From Rhizobium sp. R635 (lineage in GTDB: Bacteria > Pseudomonadota > Alphaproteobacteria > Rhizobiales > Rhizobiaceae), in assembly GCF_002211285.1 (NCBI RefSeq), contig NZ_LOKX01000033.1:124001-188000 (forward strand): 64,000 nucleotides of DNA, in the 5' to 3' direction. The notes under the pieces were generated by a model. It was not told the origin of the DNA. It saw nothing but the letters and a program-made list of their open reading frames with translations, and did not search any database. This document shows positions 43,439 to 52,947 of this stretch, one piece after another (the stretch's first letter is position 1; the number at the start of each line of letters is the position of its first letter). The position numbers and the translations under genes were made by a program.

Positions 43439-44425
43439 ATGTCCAAATCTATGAAGCGTGAATCCGTCTTGGCCAGTGCGCCGCGCCGTGCCGCATTGAA
43501 GCTCGGCCTCGCCGGTACCCTGGTGCTTGCGCTGTCCTGCGGCGTATCGCCCGCCTTTGCGGCCGAAAAGCCGAAGGTCGGCCTGATCATGAAGTCTCTG
43601 TCCAATGAGTTCTTCAAGCAGATGAAGGCCGGCGCCGACAAATATGCGGCCGAGAACAAGGACAAGTTCGATTTCAAGGCCGTCGGCATGAAGGACGAGC
43701 GTGATTTCGCCGCGCAGGTCGATGCCGTCGAAAACTTCGTCACCCAGAAATACGACATCATCGTCGTGGCGCCCGCCGATTCCAAGGCGATGGCGACCCC
43801 GCTGGCAAAAGCTGTGAAGGCCGGCGTCAAGGTCATCAACATCGACGTGCCGCTCGATGCCGATGCCAAGAAGAAGGCCGGGATCGATCTCGCTTTCTTC
43901 GGGCCTGACAACAAGGAAGGCGCAAAGCTCGCGGGCGATGCGCTGGCCAAGGATCTTGGCCCCGGCGCCAAGGTCGTCATCCTCGAGGGCAACCCCGAGG
44001 CCGACAATGCCAAGGAGCGCAAGGAAGGCTTCATGGATTCCGTCAAGACGGGCAAGCTAGAGCTTCTCGACAGCAAGACCGCCCATTGGGAGACGGAAGA
44101 AGCCAACACCGTCATGACGAATTTCCTGACGAAGTATAAGGATATTCAAGGTGTCATGGCCGCCAACGACTCCATGGCGCTGGGCGTCGTCAAGGCTCTC
44201 GATGCCGCCGGCCAGGCCGGCAAGATCAAGGTCGTCGGCTTCGACAACATTCCGCCGGTGCAGCCGCTGATCAAGGATGGCAAGATGCTTGCCACCGTCG
44301 AGCAGTATGGCGCGCAGATGGCCGTCATGGGCATCGACTATGGTATGCGTGAACTTGCCGGCGAGAAATTCACCGGCTGGGTCAAGACCGACGTCAAGCT
44401 CGTCACGTCAGCCGATCTCAAATAA
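43439..44425 (+). CDS. Ribose-type sugar ABC transporter, substrate-binding protein
   Basis: 328 aa from the ATG at 43439 (MSKSMKRESVLASAPRRAAL), with GGGAGG 7 nt upstream. The signal ends near AFAAEKPK. The body is RbsB-like (PKVGLIMKSLSNEFFKQMKA, VAPADSKAMATPLAKAV, GVMAANDSMALGVVKAL, VVGFDNIPPV). A periplasmic ligand catcher; the sugar or polyol cannot be told from the sequence. Confidence 0.93.
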   Translation: MSKSMKRESVLASAPRRAALKLGLAGTLVLALSCGVSPAFAAEKPKVGLIMKSLSNEFFKQMKAGADKYAAENKDKFDFKAVGMKDERDFAAQVDAVENFVTQKYDIIVVAPADSKAMATPLAKAVKAGVKVINIDVPLDADAKKKAGIDLAFFGPDNKEGAKLAGDALAKDLGPGAKVVILEGNPEADNAKERKEGFMDSVKTGKLELLDSKTAHWETEEANTVMTNFLTKYKDIQGVMAANDSMALGVVKALDAAGQAGKIKVVGFDNIPPVQPLIKDGKMLATVEQYGAQMAVMGIDYGMRELAGEKFTGWVKTDVKLVTSADLK

Positions 44426-44453
44426 TCGGGATTGCCGACTGCAAGGTAAAGGA

Positions 44454-44509
44454 GGCGCCGGCCGATGGCTGGCGCCAACCGTCCCCGACGAGGCCTGCTT
44501 TCGGCCTCG
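44454..44509 (+). terminator. Two intercistronic hairpins after the substrate-binding gene
   Basis: GGCGCCGGCC-GAT-GGCTGGCGCC (44454-44476) and CGAGGCC/GGCCTCG (44489-44509), without U-tracts. The layout suits a processing/attenuation point that keeps the binding-protein message more abundant than those of the ATPase and permease. Confidence 0.55.
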
Positions 44510-44572
44510 GGACGTGCGCCGCGTGTCCCTTTACGCATAAACGGCGCTGCAACATTCCGAATTGAACAGACC

Positions 44573-46108
44573 ATGCATGAGGCCGACGTGTCAGACGCAC
44601 CAGATGACGACATCCTGAAGCTGGAAGGAATCGGCAAGCGCTTCCCCGGCGTCGTGGCGCTCAAGGATGTTTCCATGCGGATCGGCCGCGGCAAGGGGCA
44701 CGTTCTTCTCGGTGAAAACGGCGCGGGAAAATCGACCCTGATCAATTTGCTCGGCGGCGTCTTCCGGCCGGATGACGGCCACATCCTGTTTGATGGCCAG
44801 CAATATCATCCGTCCTCGCCCCTGGAGGCGTTCAGGGCCGGCATCCGCGTCATTCACCAGGAATTGCATCCGCTTTCCAACCTGACGGTCGCGGAAAACC
44901 TGCTCTTCGAGCATCTGCCGCGCCGATATGGATTGGTGAACTACAAGGCGATGAACAAGAGGGCCTCCGAACTCCTGGAAGAGGTCGGCCTCGACGTCGC
45001 CCCGACGACGCTGGCGAGCCGCCTCAGCGTCGCGCAGCTTCAGCTCGTCGAGATCGCCAAGGCGCTTTGCTACGAAAGCAAGCTTCTCGTTCTCGACGAA
45101 CCGACGGCAACCCTGACCTCCAAGGAGGTCGACCGCCTCTTCGAAATTCTCAAGCGCCTGAAGAACCGAGGCGTCACCACGCTCTACATCTCCCACCGGC
45201 TGGAGGAGATCTTCGAAGTCGGCGACGATGTGACGGTGCTGCGCGACGGCCAGCACGTGATCACCCGCCCGCTGTCCGGGCTTGCCATTCCTGACATCGT
45301 CGAGCTCATGGTCGGCCGTAAGCTTTCCGATCACGGCGTCTTCCGCAGCGACAGCGCCGTATCCGGCGAGGCGCTCGGCGTTTCCCGCCTGAAGGTGACG
45401 CGCAACAGCCCGGAACTGTCCTTCTCCGTGGCAAAGGGAGAAATCGTCGGCATTGCCGGCCTCGTCGGCAGCGGCCGGACGGAGGCGGTTCGCGCCATAT
45501 TCGGCGCGGACGCCAAGGCAGCCGGCGAAATCCGCCTGAACGGCGAACCGGTCGAGATCAATTCGCCCAAGGACGCCGTTGCGGCCGGGCTGTGTCTCGC
45601 GACCGAAGACCGCAAGATGCAGGGCCTGATGCTCGACATGAGCTGCGCCGAAAACGCCACCATCACCGATCTCGCCAAGATCTCCCGCAATGGCCTGATC
45701 AGCGGCAAGGCGGAGGATGGTCACGCCGAGCGCCTGGTACGCGAGCTCAGGATCAAGACCCCGTCCATCCGCCAGGCCGTCAGGACGTTTTCCGGCGGCA
45801 ACCAGCAGAAGGTCGTCATCGCCAAATGGCTGTTTCGCGGTCCCAAGGTCCTGATTTTCGATGAACCCACCCGCGGCATCGACGTCGGCGCCAAGGCCGA
45901 GATCTATGAGCTTCTGTGGAAGTTCGCGGCCGAGGGCAAGGGTGTCCTCGTCGTGTCTTCCGATCTGCCGGAGCTCATCGGCATCTGCCATCGCATCATC
46001 GTCTTCTCCGACGGCAAGATATCAGGTGAAATAGTCCGGGAAGATTTCGACGAGAGCAGGATCCTTTCGCTCGCCTACAAGGAGTACAGCCGTGTCCGCC
46101 AGCATTGA
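44573..46108 (+). CDS. Sugar ABC transporter ATP-binding protein (RbsA type)
   Basis: 511 aa with two NBDs. The first has Walker A GENGAGKST, LSVAQLQLVEIAKAL and Walker B LLVLDEPTATL; the second has GSGRTEAVR in place of a normal Walker A, FSGGNQQKVVIAKWL and VLIFDEPTRGID. Asymmetric sites are usual in RbsA-like proteins. The ATG at 44573 is preferred over one at 44465 because the upstream stretch is GC-hairpin sequence; its ribosome site is weak. Confidence 0.93.
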   Translation: MHEADVSDAPDDDILKLEGIGKRFPGVVALKDVSMRIGRGKGHVLLGENGAGKSTLINLLGGVFRPDDGHILFDGQQYHPSSPLEAFRAGIRVIHQELHPLSNLTVAENLLFEHLPRRYGLVNYKAMNKRASELLEEVGLDVAPTTLASRLSVAQLQLVEIAKALCYESKLLVLDEPTATLTSKEVDRLFEILKRLKNRGVTTLYISHRLEEIFEVGDDVTVLRDGQHVITRPLSGLAIPDIVELMVGRKLSDHGVFRSDSAVSGEALGVSRLKVTRNSPELSFSVAKGEIVGIAGLVGSGRTEAVRAIFGADAKAAGEIRLNGEPVEINSPKDAVAAGLCLATEDRKMQGLMLDMSCAENATITDLAKISRNGLISGKAEDGHAERLVRELRIKTPSIRQAVRTFSGGNQQKVVIAKWLFRGPKVLIFDEPTRGIDVGAKAEIYELLWKFAAEGKGVLVVSSDLPELIGICHRIIVFSDGKISGEIVREDFDESRILSLAYKEYSRVRQH

Positions 46109-47114
46109 AAAACAGACCGAGGCGAAAGAGATGGGCTTCTGGGACAAGCTCATCCGGATCTCGATGAAGGAAGCGGGCGTCGCCATTGCCCTCATCCTGA
46201 TCCTGGCGTTTTTCTCGGCGACGGCGCCCTATTTCGCCACACCGGAGAACTTTCTGAAGATTTTCGTGCAGATCGCCATCAACACCGTGCTTGCCGCCGG
46301 CATGACCTTCGTCATCCTCGTCGGCGGCATCGATCTTTCGGTCGGCTCGCTGCTTGCCCTTTGCACGGTGATCGGCGCGACGATCATGATCAATCCGGCG
46401 TTTTCGCCATGGCAGGCAATCGTTCTCGCCTGCCTCGCGTCGATGGGCACGGGTGCCGCCCTTGGCGCCATCAACGGCTGGATCTGCGAGAAGTGGAAGC
46501 TGCCGTCCTTCATCGTCACTCTCGGCATGCTGAACGTCGCGAGCGGCCTGGCGCGCGTGGTCAGCGATAACTCCACGATCACCGGCCTGCCGCAGCCTTT
46601 CGTCGATTTCGGCAACCTGATCTTCTGGGGCATCTTCCCCTCGATCTTCCTGATTGCCATCGTCGTCGTCCTCATCGGCTGGTTCGTGCTGCGCTATACC
46701 GTCTTCGGCCGTTTCGTCTTCGCGATCGGCACCAATGAAGAGGCCGTGCGGCTGTCAGGCCATGCGCCGAAAAAATACAAGATCGCGGTCTTCACGATCT
46801 CCGGCTTGACCGCCGGCATCGCAGCCATGGTCTATCTGCTCCGCCTCAATGTCGGCAGCCCGGTCGCCGGCATCGGCTACGAGCTGAATGCCATCGCCGC
46901 CGTCATCATCGGCGGCACCAGCCTCTCCGGCGGCAAGGGCTCGATCATCGGCACGCTGGTGGGTGCCTGCATTCTGCAGGTGCTGTCGACGGGATTGCAG
47001 CTGCTCGGTGCCGACGACAACATCAAGCCGATCGTCATAGGTGCGGTCATCGTGCTCGCCGTCATTCTCGACAGCTATCGCGGCCGGCTGATGCGCATCC
47101 TCGAAACGCGTTGA
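46092..47114 (+). CDS. Sugar ABC transporter permease (RbsC type)
   Basis: 340 aa, about 8-10 membrane helices, with FVILVGGIDLSVGSLLALC, FIVTLGMLNVASGLARV and GTSLSGGKGSIIGTLVGA, the RbsC/BPD_transp_2 pattern. It overlaps the ATPase gene by 17 nt. Completes the three-gene importer. Confidence 0.95.
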   Translation: MSASIEKQTEAKEMGFWDKLIRISMKEAGVAIALILILAFFSATAPYFATPENFLKIFVQIAINTVLAAGMTFVILVGGIDLSVGSLLALCTVIGATIMINPAFSPWQAIVLACLASMGTGAALGAINGWICEKWKLPSFIVTLGMLNVASGLARVVSDNSTITGLPQPFVDFGNLIFWGIFPSIFLIAIVVVLIGWFVLRYTVFGRFVFAIGTNEEAVRLSGHAPKKYKIAVFTISGLTAGIAAMVYLLRLNVGSPVAGIGYELNAIAAVIIGGTSLSGGKGSIIGTLVGACILQVLSTGLQLLGADDNIKPIVIGAVIVLAVILDSYRGRLMRILETR

Positions 47115-47135
47115 TCCGCAGATGCGAGCATGGAT

Positions 47136-47166
47136 AACGGCCGATCGGAAGCCCCGATTGGCCGTT
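47136..47166 (+). terminator. Terminator hairpin of the ABC importer operon
   Basis: AACGGCCGATCGG and CCGATTGGCCGTT form a 13-bp stem (one G-U pair) with a 5-nt loop, starting 22 nt after the permease stop, then GCGTTTG. A strong stem with a weak U-run. Confidence 0.65.
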
Positions 47167-47219
47167 GCGTTTGATATCTCGCCGACCTACATCTGTCCGG
47201 CATTCAGCGAGGGACGGAA

Positions 47220-48167
47220 ATGGCCAAGATCACCAATGTAGCGGTCCAGATGGACCATGTCGCCGGCATCAATATCGCAGGCGATTCCACCTTCGCCATG
47301 AGCCTGGAAGCCCAGGCGCGCGGCTACAGGCTGTTCCACTATACGCCCGAGCGGCTGAGCTTCCGTGACGGCAAGCTCTTTGCCACCGTCGAGCCGATGG
47401 TGCTGCGCGACGTCAAGGGCGATCACTTCGAGCTTGGCGCGCCGGAGCGCGTCGATCTCTCGACCATGGACGTCGTGCTGCTGCGCCAGGATCCGCCCTT
47501 CGATATGGCCTATATCACCTCGACGCATCTGCTCGAGCGCATCCATCCGAAGACGCTCGTCGTCAACGATCCGGCCTGGGTGCGCAATTCACCGGAGAAG
47601 ATCTTCGTCACCGAATTTTCCGACCTGATGCCGAAGACACTGATCACCAAGGACCCGGCCGAAATCCGCCGCTTCCGCGACGAGATGGGCGATATCATCC
47701 TGAAGCCGCTTTACGGCAATGGCGGCGCCGGCGTCTTCCATTCGACCCGCGACGACCGCAACCTTTCCTCGCTGCTCGAAATGTTCGGCCAGCTCTTCCG
47801 CGAGCCCTTCATCGCCCAGCAATATCTGCCCGACGTGCGCAAGGGCGACAAGCGCATCATCCTGGTCGACGGCGAATTCGCCGGCGCGATCAACCGCGTA
47901 CCGGCCGAGCACGACAGCCGCTCCAACATGCATGTCGGCGGCCGCGCCGAGGCGACCGAGCTGACGCCGCGCGAAAAGGAGATCTGCGCCCGCATCGGCC
48001 CGGCGTTGCGCGAGCGCGGCTTCCTGCTCGTCGGCATCGATGTGATCGGCGATTACATGACCGAGATCAACGTCACTTCGCCGACGGGTATCCGCGAGGT
48101 CAGGAAGTTCGGCGGCGCCGATATCGCAGCCTTGCTTTGGGATGCGATCGAGCGCAAGCGCGGCTGA
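47220..48167 (+). CDS. gshB: Glutathione synthetase
   Basis: 315 aa ATP-grasp enzyme: VAVQMDHVAGINIAGDSTFA, LLRQDPPFDMAYI, ILKPLYGNGGAGVFHSTRDD, EINVTSPTGIREV. It joins gamma-glutamylcysteine with glycine, consistent with several GSTs in the window. Start at 47220 with GAGGGACGG. Confidence 0.97.
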   Translation: MAKITNVAVQMDHVAGINIAGDSTFAMSLEAQARGYRLFHYTPERLSFRDGKLFATVEPMVLRDVKGDHFELGAPERVDLSTMDVVLLRQDPPFDMAYITSTHLLERIHPKTLVVNDPAWVRNSPEKIFVTEFSDLMPKTLITKDPAEIRRFRDEMGDIILKPLYGNGGAGVFHSTRDDRNLSSLLEMFGQLFREPFIAQQYLPDVRKGDKRIILVDGEFAGAINRVPAEHDSRSNMHVGGRAEATELTPREKEICARIGPALRERGFLLVGIDVIGDYMTEINVTSPTGIREVRKFGGADIAALLWDAIERKRG

Positions 48168-48240
48168 GATCGCGGCCTTTACCCGCCCGCTTCGCTGCCG
48201 TGGCCGGATACAACCGCGTCACGGCGACTGCTCCGAATAT

Positions 48241-48255
48241 GTTCTTTTATCGTTC
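48241..48255 (+). promoter_or_regulatory. LexA (SOS) box upstream of comM/yifB
   Basis: GTTCTTTTATCGTTC is an exact GTTC-N7-GTTC, and a near copy (GTTC-N7-ATTC) follows from 48252. The site is 93 bp upstream of the start. I recall comM being listed as a LexA target in alphaproteobacteria, in agreement. Confidence 0.75.
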
Positions 48256-48348
48256 TTGTTTTATTCCATTTTCCATGCAAGATTGCAACCGCTGGCCTTA
48301 AGGCCGCAGGGCGGTAAGTAAAAGTTTGCAGGGGCAAGGGGTAGGCGG

Positions 48349-49881
48349 ATGGTCGCGCGCGTCAGTACGGTCGCATTTCAGGGTATCGAAGGCGTGCCGG
48401 TCGAGGTCCAGGTCATGATCGCGCCCGGCAAGGTGGGAATGCAGATCGTTGGCCTGCCCGACAAGGCGGTGGCCGAAAGCCGCGAGCGCGTGCAGGCCGC
48501 CCTTCACGCCTCCGGCCTGGCGCTGCCGGCCAAGCGGGTGACCGTCAATCTGGCGCCCGCCGATTTGCCGAAAGAGGGCTCGCATTTCGATCTCCCGATC
48601 GCACTCGCGCTGATGGCGGCCCTCGGCGCCATACCCGCCGATGCGCTGTCGGATTTTGTCGTCGTCGGCGAGCTCAATCTCGATGGAACGATCGCCGCCA
48701 TTGCTGGCGCGCTGCCGGCCGCCATCGGCGCCAATGCGCTCGGCAAGGGGCTGATCTGCCCGGCCGAAAGCGGCGCGGAAGCCGCCTGGGCGGGTGCCGA
48801 TGTCGATATTCTCGCGCCCCGCAGCCTGATCGCCCTTGCCAATCATTTCCGCGGCACGCAGGTACTGTCTAGGCCGGAGCCGTCGATCCGCGCCAATGCC
48901 GCCAACCTGCCTGACCTCGCCGAGATCAAGGGCCAGGAAAGCGCCAAGCGCGCCCTCGAAGTCGCGGCCGCCGGCGGTCATAATCTGTTGATGGTCGGTC
49001 CTCCCGGTTCCGGCAAGTCGATGCTGGCGGCAAGGCTGCCGTCGATCCTGCCGCCGCTTTCGCCCGCCGAGCTGCTGGAAGTTTCGATGGTCCATTCCAT
49101 TGCCGGCCAGCTCACCGGCGGCAAGCTTTCCGACCGCCGTCCCTTCCGCACCCCGCATCATTCCGCCACCATGGCCGCTCTCGTCGGCGGCGGTATCCGC
49201 GCCCGGCCGGGCGAGGCCTCGCTTGCCCATCACGGTGTACTTTTCCTCGATGAGTTTCCCGAATTCACGCCGCAGGCCCTCGATGCGTTGCGCCAGCCGC
49301 TCGAAGGCGGCGAATGCGTCATCGCGCGGGCCAATCACCGGGTCTCCTATCCCGCCAAATTCCAGCTGATCGCGGCGATGAACCCCTGCCGCTGCGGCAT
49401 GGCGGGCGAGCCCGGCCATACCTGCGCCCGCGGCCCGCGCTGCATGAGCGATTACCAGGCCCGTATCTCCGGCCCGCTGATGGACCGTATCGATATCCGC
49501 ATCGACGTGCCCGCCGTCTCTGCCGCCGATCTCATCCGCCCGATGGCGGCCGAAGCCAGCGCCGACGTCGCCCGCCGCGTCGCCCGCGCCCGCGAAATCC
49601 AGCAGGAGCGCTTCGAAAGCGCCGGCGCAAAGGGCATCGGCACCAACGCCCGCTGCTCCACATCGATGATCGAGAAACTCGCCGAACCCGACGCCGGCGG
49701 CCTGCAGCTTCTGCGCGACGCCGCCGAGAAAATGAAATTCTCCGCCCGCGGCTACCACCGCGTCCTCAAGGTCGCCCGCACGCTTGCCGATCTTGATGAT
49801 AAGCCGACGGTTGGCCGTATGCATTTGGCTGAGGCGATCTCCTATCGTATTGCAGGAGAGAGATTGACGGCTGCGGCGTGA
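48349..49881 (+). CDS. comM: YifB/ComM Mg-chelatase-like AAA+ ATPase
   Basis: 510 aa. N-terminal LonC-like ChlI domain (about 1-165), then AAA+ with Walker A GPPGSGKSMLAARLPSILPP, Walker B HGVLFLDEFPEF and sensor NHRVSYPAKFQLIAAMNPCR. A Zn-like CRCGMAGEPGHTCARGPRCM follows. ComM is a hexameric helicase that promotes branch migration during recombination of incoming DNA. An SOS box lies upstream. Confidence 0.93.
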   Translation: MVARVSTVAFQGIEGVPVEVQVMIAPGKVGMQIVGLPDKAVAESRERVQAALHASGLALPAKRVTVNLAPADLPKEGSHFDLPIALALMAALGAIPADALSDFVVVGELNLDGTIAAIAGALPAAIGANALGKGLICPAESGAEAAWAGADVDILAPRSLIALANHFRGTQVLSRPEPSIRANAANLPDLAEIKGQESAKRALEVAAAGGHNLLMVGPPGSGKSMLAARLPSILPPLSPAELLEVSMVHSIAGQLTGGKLSDRRPFRTPHHSATMAALVGGGIRARPGEASLAHHGVLFLDEFPEFTPQALDALRQPLEGGECVIARANHRVSYPAKFQLIAAMNPCRCGMAGEPGHTCARGPRCMSDYQARISGPLMDRIDIRIDVPAVSAADLIRPMAAEASADVARRVARAREIQQERFESAGAKGIGTNARCSTSMIEKLAEPDAGGLQLLRDAAEKMKFSARGYHRVLKVARTLADLDDKPTVGRMHLAEAISYRIAGERLTAAA

Positions 49882-50072
49882 GAGAAAGCGGCGCTGAAGC
49901 GCCTACCCGCCAAGGCCTGAAGTTTTCAGCGCTGCCGAGAGAGTGCCCGTTGCTGGCGCCGCCAGCAATGCGAGTGATTGTCAATCTTACGCGTCGATCA
50001 GTCGGAGCAGGGTTCGCATGATTAAGCGGTGGCGGCATTGCTAGGCGCCAATAAATATTAGGTTGTCAACTT

Positions 50073-50882
50073 TTGGCTCAGAGACGAAATAAACCTGTCA
50101 AAGTCGTGGCTGCCTGCCACCTGTGTGGTGAAGTAAAGAAGCTTTGCGACGCTCATTTGTTTCCAAACGGCTTGCGCAAGTTCGTTACCGATGACCCGAG
50201 AAATCCTGCATTTCACTTTCTCGATGTGAACCATCGAGAAAACGATAGAGAGCGCAATACTCTCTTCTTCGATCCCGGTATATTGTGCTCGGATTGCGAC
50301 AGAGCACTGGGGCCATATGACGCGGCATTAATCAAGTTTGTGGAGGCGTGGATTGGGTGCCATTACCGACAGCTGCAAGAGCCGCCCTCCGAAAAATACC
50401 GAGGAATTTGGTTGCCCTTTGATGCAGCAAAGCTGCGGCTGGCTATCCTGATCTGCATATACCGGTTCGTTATCTCTCCGCGACACCCAAAAATTGCTCT
50501 CGATCCATATCGTCATGCCCTGCTTGAAGCGAGCATTCATGCACTGGGGAGGTTCGGTCGTGATCCTACTGGTGTAATGATCCTCGGGTATTATCGGCAC
50601 TGGATGACTGACGGCTCATTGAGCATTGATGTTACGGAGATAGGTAGACCTCATCCGGCGGGGCACGACGATGGCTTCGTTATCGAATTGTTTGGGCTCT
50701 CGATCTTCGTAGATATGACAGGTGCTCGTAGCTTTCCTCGCCAGTTTTACCTTGGCGAAGATCGAAGCGAGGGCGACAAGGTGCACATGCATATAACGTC
50801 CGTCGAGAACGGCACTGCGACCTTCAAGCACTTCCTTGATGTGCTGAAGTTTGGTGGCTTTCAGCGACTCCTTGGTAAATAG
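50073..50882 (+). CDS. HNH-like zinc protein of unknown function, lower GC
   Basis: 269 aa. CHLCGEVKKLCDAHLFPNGL (C-x2-C...DAH...P) and GILCSDCDRALG (C-x2-C) look like a zinc-bound HNH-type treble clef, as in SHIIPK-type HNH-like proteins. No other domain is recognised; the C-terminal 140 residues are unassigned. Codon use is visibly less GC-rich than in neighbours, and it stands alone between comM and cysK, so acquisition is likely. The start is a TTG at 50073 with poor ribosome site; a GTG at 50106 is an alternative. Confidence 0.65.
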   Translation: MAQRRNKPVKVVAACHLCGEVKKLCDAHLFPNGLRKFVTDDPRNPAFHFLDVNHRENDRERNTLFFDPGILCSDCDRALGPYDAALIKFVEAWIGCHYRQLQEPPSEKYRGIWLPFDAAKLRLAILICIYRFVISPRHPKIALDPYRHALLEASIHALGRFGRDPTGVMILGYYRHWMTDGSLSIDVTEIGRPHPAGHDDGFVIELFGLSIFVDMTGARSFPRQFYLGEDRSEGDKVHMHITSVENGTATFKHFLDVLKFGGFQRLLGK

Positions 50883-51023
50883 CCCGAGTGACCGGTAGAG
50901 GGGCTTTCAATCCACGACGCCAATGCGAAGCAGTAGCCAAGAGGAGCAGATCGCACAAGAAAACAAGTTACGATAGGTGATTTCGTATGCGATGAGCGCC
51001 TGACCGCCGCGGCCCAACAAGAC

Positions 51024-51041
51024 GGGGCGCCGAAGCGCCCC
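51024..51041 (-). terminator. Terminator-like hairpin downstream of cysK
   Basis: GGGGCGC-CGAA-GCGCCCC, 7-bp perfect stem, about 50 nt past the cysK stop on the minus strand, followed by GTCTTGTT. Confidence 0.6.
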
Positions 51042-51091
51042 GATATCTGGAAAGATGAATGACCGGGACCATTCCCAGCCAGCATCCCGCC

Positions 51092-52054
51092 TCAGTTCCC
51101 CAGCCCCTCAAACAGCGCGGTCGACAAATACCGCTCCGCAAAGGACGGGATGATGATGACGATATTCTTCCCTGCATTCTCCGGCCGGCTGCCGACCTTG
51201 ATCGCAGCCGTTAGCGCCGCACCCGAGGAAATCCCCACCGGCACGCCTTCGAGCCGTGCGATGAGGCGCGCCTGCTGAAAGGCTTCGTCATTGGTCACGG
51301 TGACGACTTCGTCATAGATGCCGGTGTCGAGGATCTTCGGCGCGAAGCCGGCGCCGATACCCTGGATCTTGTGCGGGCCGGGGTTGCCGCCGGAGAGGAT
51401 GGGTGAATCGGCAGGCTCGACGGCGATGATCTGGATCTCGGGTTTGCGGCTTTTCAGCACCTGGCCGACGCCGGTGATCGTGCCGCCGGTGCCGATGCCG
51501 GAGACGACGATATCGACGGTGCCGTCCGTATCGTTCCAGATTTCCTCGGCCGTCGTCTGGCGGTGGATCTCGGGGTTCGCGGGATTTTCGAACTGCTGCG
51601 GGATGATCGCGTCGGGAAGGGAGGCGGCCAGCTCTTCGGCCTTGGCGATGGCGCCCTTCATGCCCTTCGGGCCTTCGGTCAGCACCAGTTCGGCGCCGAG
51701 CAGCACCAGCATCTTACGGCGCTCGACCGACATCGTCTCCGGCATGGTGAGGATCAGTCGGTAGCCCTTGGCGGCGGCTGCGAAGGCGAGTGCGATGCCC
51801 GTATTGCCCGACGTCGGCTCGATCAGCACCGTTTTGCCAGGCGTGATCTTGCCCTGTGCTTCGAGGCTTTCTATCATCGCCACGCCGATGCGGTCTTTCA
51901 CGGAAGCGATCGGGTTGAAGAATTCGAGCTTGCCGATCAGGTTTGCCACGACGCCCTTTTCCCGCGCCAGCTTGTCGAAGCGCACGAGCGGCGTGTTGCC
52001 GATGGTTTCGGTGATCGAGGAATAGATGCGGCCGCGGCCGGGCTTGTGCGACAT
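51092..52054 (-). CDS. cysK: Cysteine synthase A (O-acetylserine sulfhydrylase)
   Basis: 320 aa from the ATG at 52054 (GGGAGA 6 nt upstream). PLP Lys in NPIASVKDRIGVAMI, TSGNTGIALAFAA and SGIGTGGTITGVGQVLKSRK. It makes cysteine from O-acetylserine and sulfide. With gshB it supplies the thiol pool. Normal length. Confidence 0.96.
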   Translation of the reverse strand: MSHKPGRGRIYSSITETIGNTPLVRFDKLAREKGVVANLIGKLEFFNPIASVKDRIGVAMIESLEAQGKITPGKTVLIEPTSGNTGIALAFAAAAKGYRLILTMPETMSVERRKMLVLLGAELVLTEGPKGMKGAIAKAEELAASLPDAIIPQQFENPANPEIHRQTTAEEIWNDTDGTVDIVVSGIGTGGTITGVGQVLKSRKPEIQIIAVEPADSPILSGGNPGPHKIQGIGAGFAPKILDTGIYDEVVTVTNDEAFQQARLIARLEGVPVGISSGAALTAAIKVGSRPENAGKNIVIIIPSFAERYLSTALFEGLGN

Positions 52055-52196
52055 GGTGCTCTCCCTTTGCAATACGGTTCTGAAATCGGGAGGAGAATAG
52101 GGTCAAAAGCCGAATGAGGCCAGACCGCGTTCACGTCAGGGGCGCGGGGCGCGGAGAAAAAAACCTTTGAAAACCGTTTCTTGCCGAATGTTTATT

Positions 52197-52820
52197 TCAG
52201 GCCGCCCGCGTGGCGATGAAGGCGGCCGTGCCGGCGAGGATGCCGGCCGCCACCCGGTTCAGCGCCTGCAAGGCGCGCGGCTTCTTGAGCATCGTGCGGG
52301 CGCGTGAGGCAAGCAGCATATAGGGCACCAGCACGACGATCAGCACCACGAAGGTCGCGGCAAGCAGCATCGCGTAATCGCTAAGCCCGATATTGCCGAT
52401 ATCGATCAGCGTCGGCGCCAGGGCGACGTAAAAGAGCATCGTCTTCGGATTGCCGAGTGTCACCAGCAGGCCGGAAAGGAAGGACATGCCGATATTGGTG
52501 GATTTTCCTGCCGCAATGTCATGCGGCAGCAGTCCCGCCGTCCAGAGTTTCCAGGCGATATAGCCGAGATAGAGGGCGCCGGCGATCTTGATGGCGATGA
52601 ACACCTCGACGAAGGTCTGCGCCACGAAGGCAAGGCCGAGAATGACCGCCGTGAGGTAGATCATGTCGCCGAGTACCAGGCCGAGGCCCATGAAGAAGGT
52701 CTCGCGAAAATTCGAGCCAAGCGCGCGGGCGACGATCGCCGTGATCCCCGGTCCGGGAATGGCTGCGGCGATGAACAGCGCTCCGGCATAGGCAAGCAAG
52801 GCGGTCAGGCTCATCTTCAT
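52197..52820 (-). CDS. LysE family exporter
   Basis: 207 aa from the ATG at 52820 (MKMSLTALLAYAGALFIAAA). Six helices with the RhtB/LysE loop AIPGPGITAIVARALGSNFR, LYLGYIAWKLWTAG and GLLVTLGNPKTMLFY. It probably exports an amino acid or related solute. A frame extension upstream to 52940 is not family-like. Confidence 0.9.
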   Translation of the reverse strand: MKMSLTALLAYAGALFIAAAIPGPGITAIVARALGSNFRETFFMGLGLVLGDMIYLTAVILGLAFVAQTFVEVFIAIKIAGALYLGYIAWKLWTAGLLPHDIAAGKSTNIGMSFLSGLLVTLGNPKTMLFYVALAPTLIDIGNIGLSDYAMLLAATFVVLIVVLVPYMLLASRARTMLKKPRALQALNRVAAGILAGTAAFIATRAA

Positions 52821-52947
52821 ATCCACGAGGTTCGCGTGGATTTCTCTATAAGCAGGCGTCGTGGCATTCATCAATGCCGTGGCGCTGATCGGTCCATAAC
52901 CATCAGGAATGGGTTGGCGGAACCAAATTCGATGCGACATGCCTGGC

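Noticed and set aside
48298..49824. A 508-codon minus-strand ORF opposite comM
   Set aside because: Shadow of comM; low-complexity composition and no ribosome site.
49882..50072. Attachment site beside the HNH-like gene
   Set aside because: No tRNA, integrase or direct repeat flanking the gene could be found by eye.
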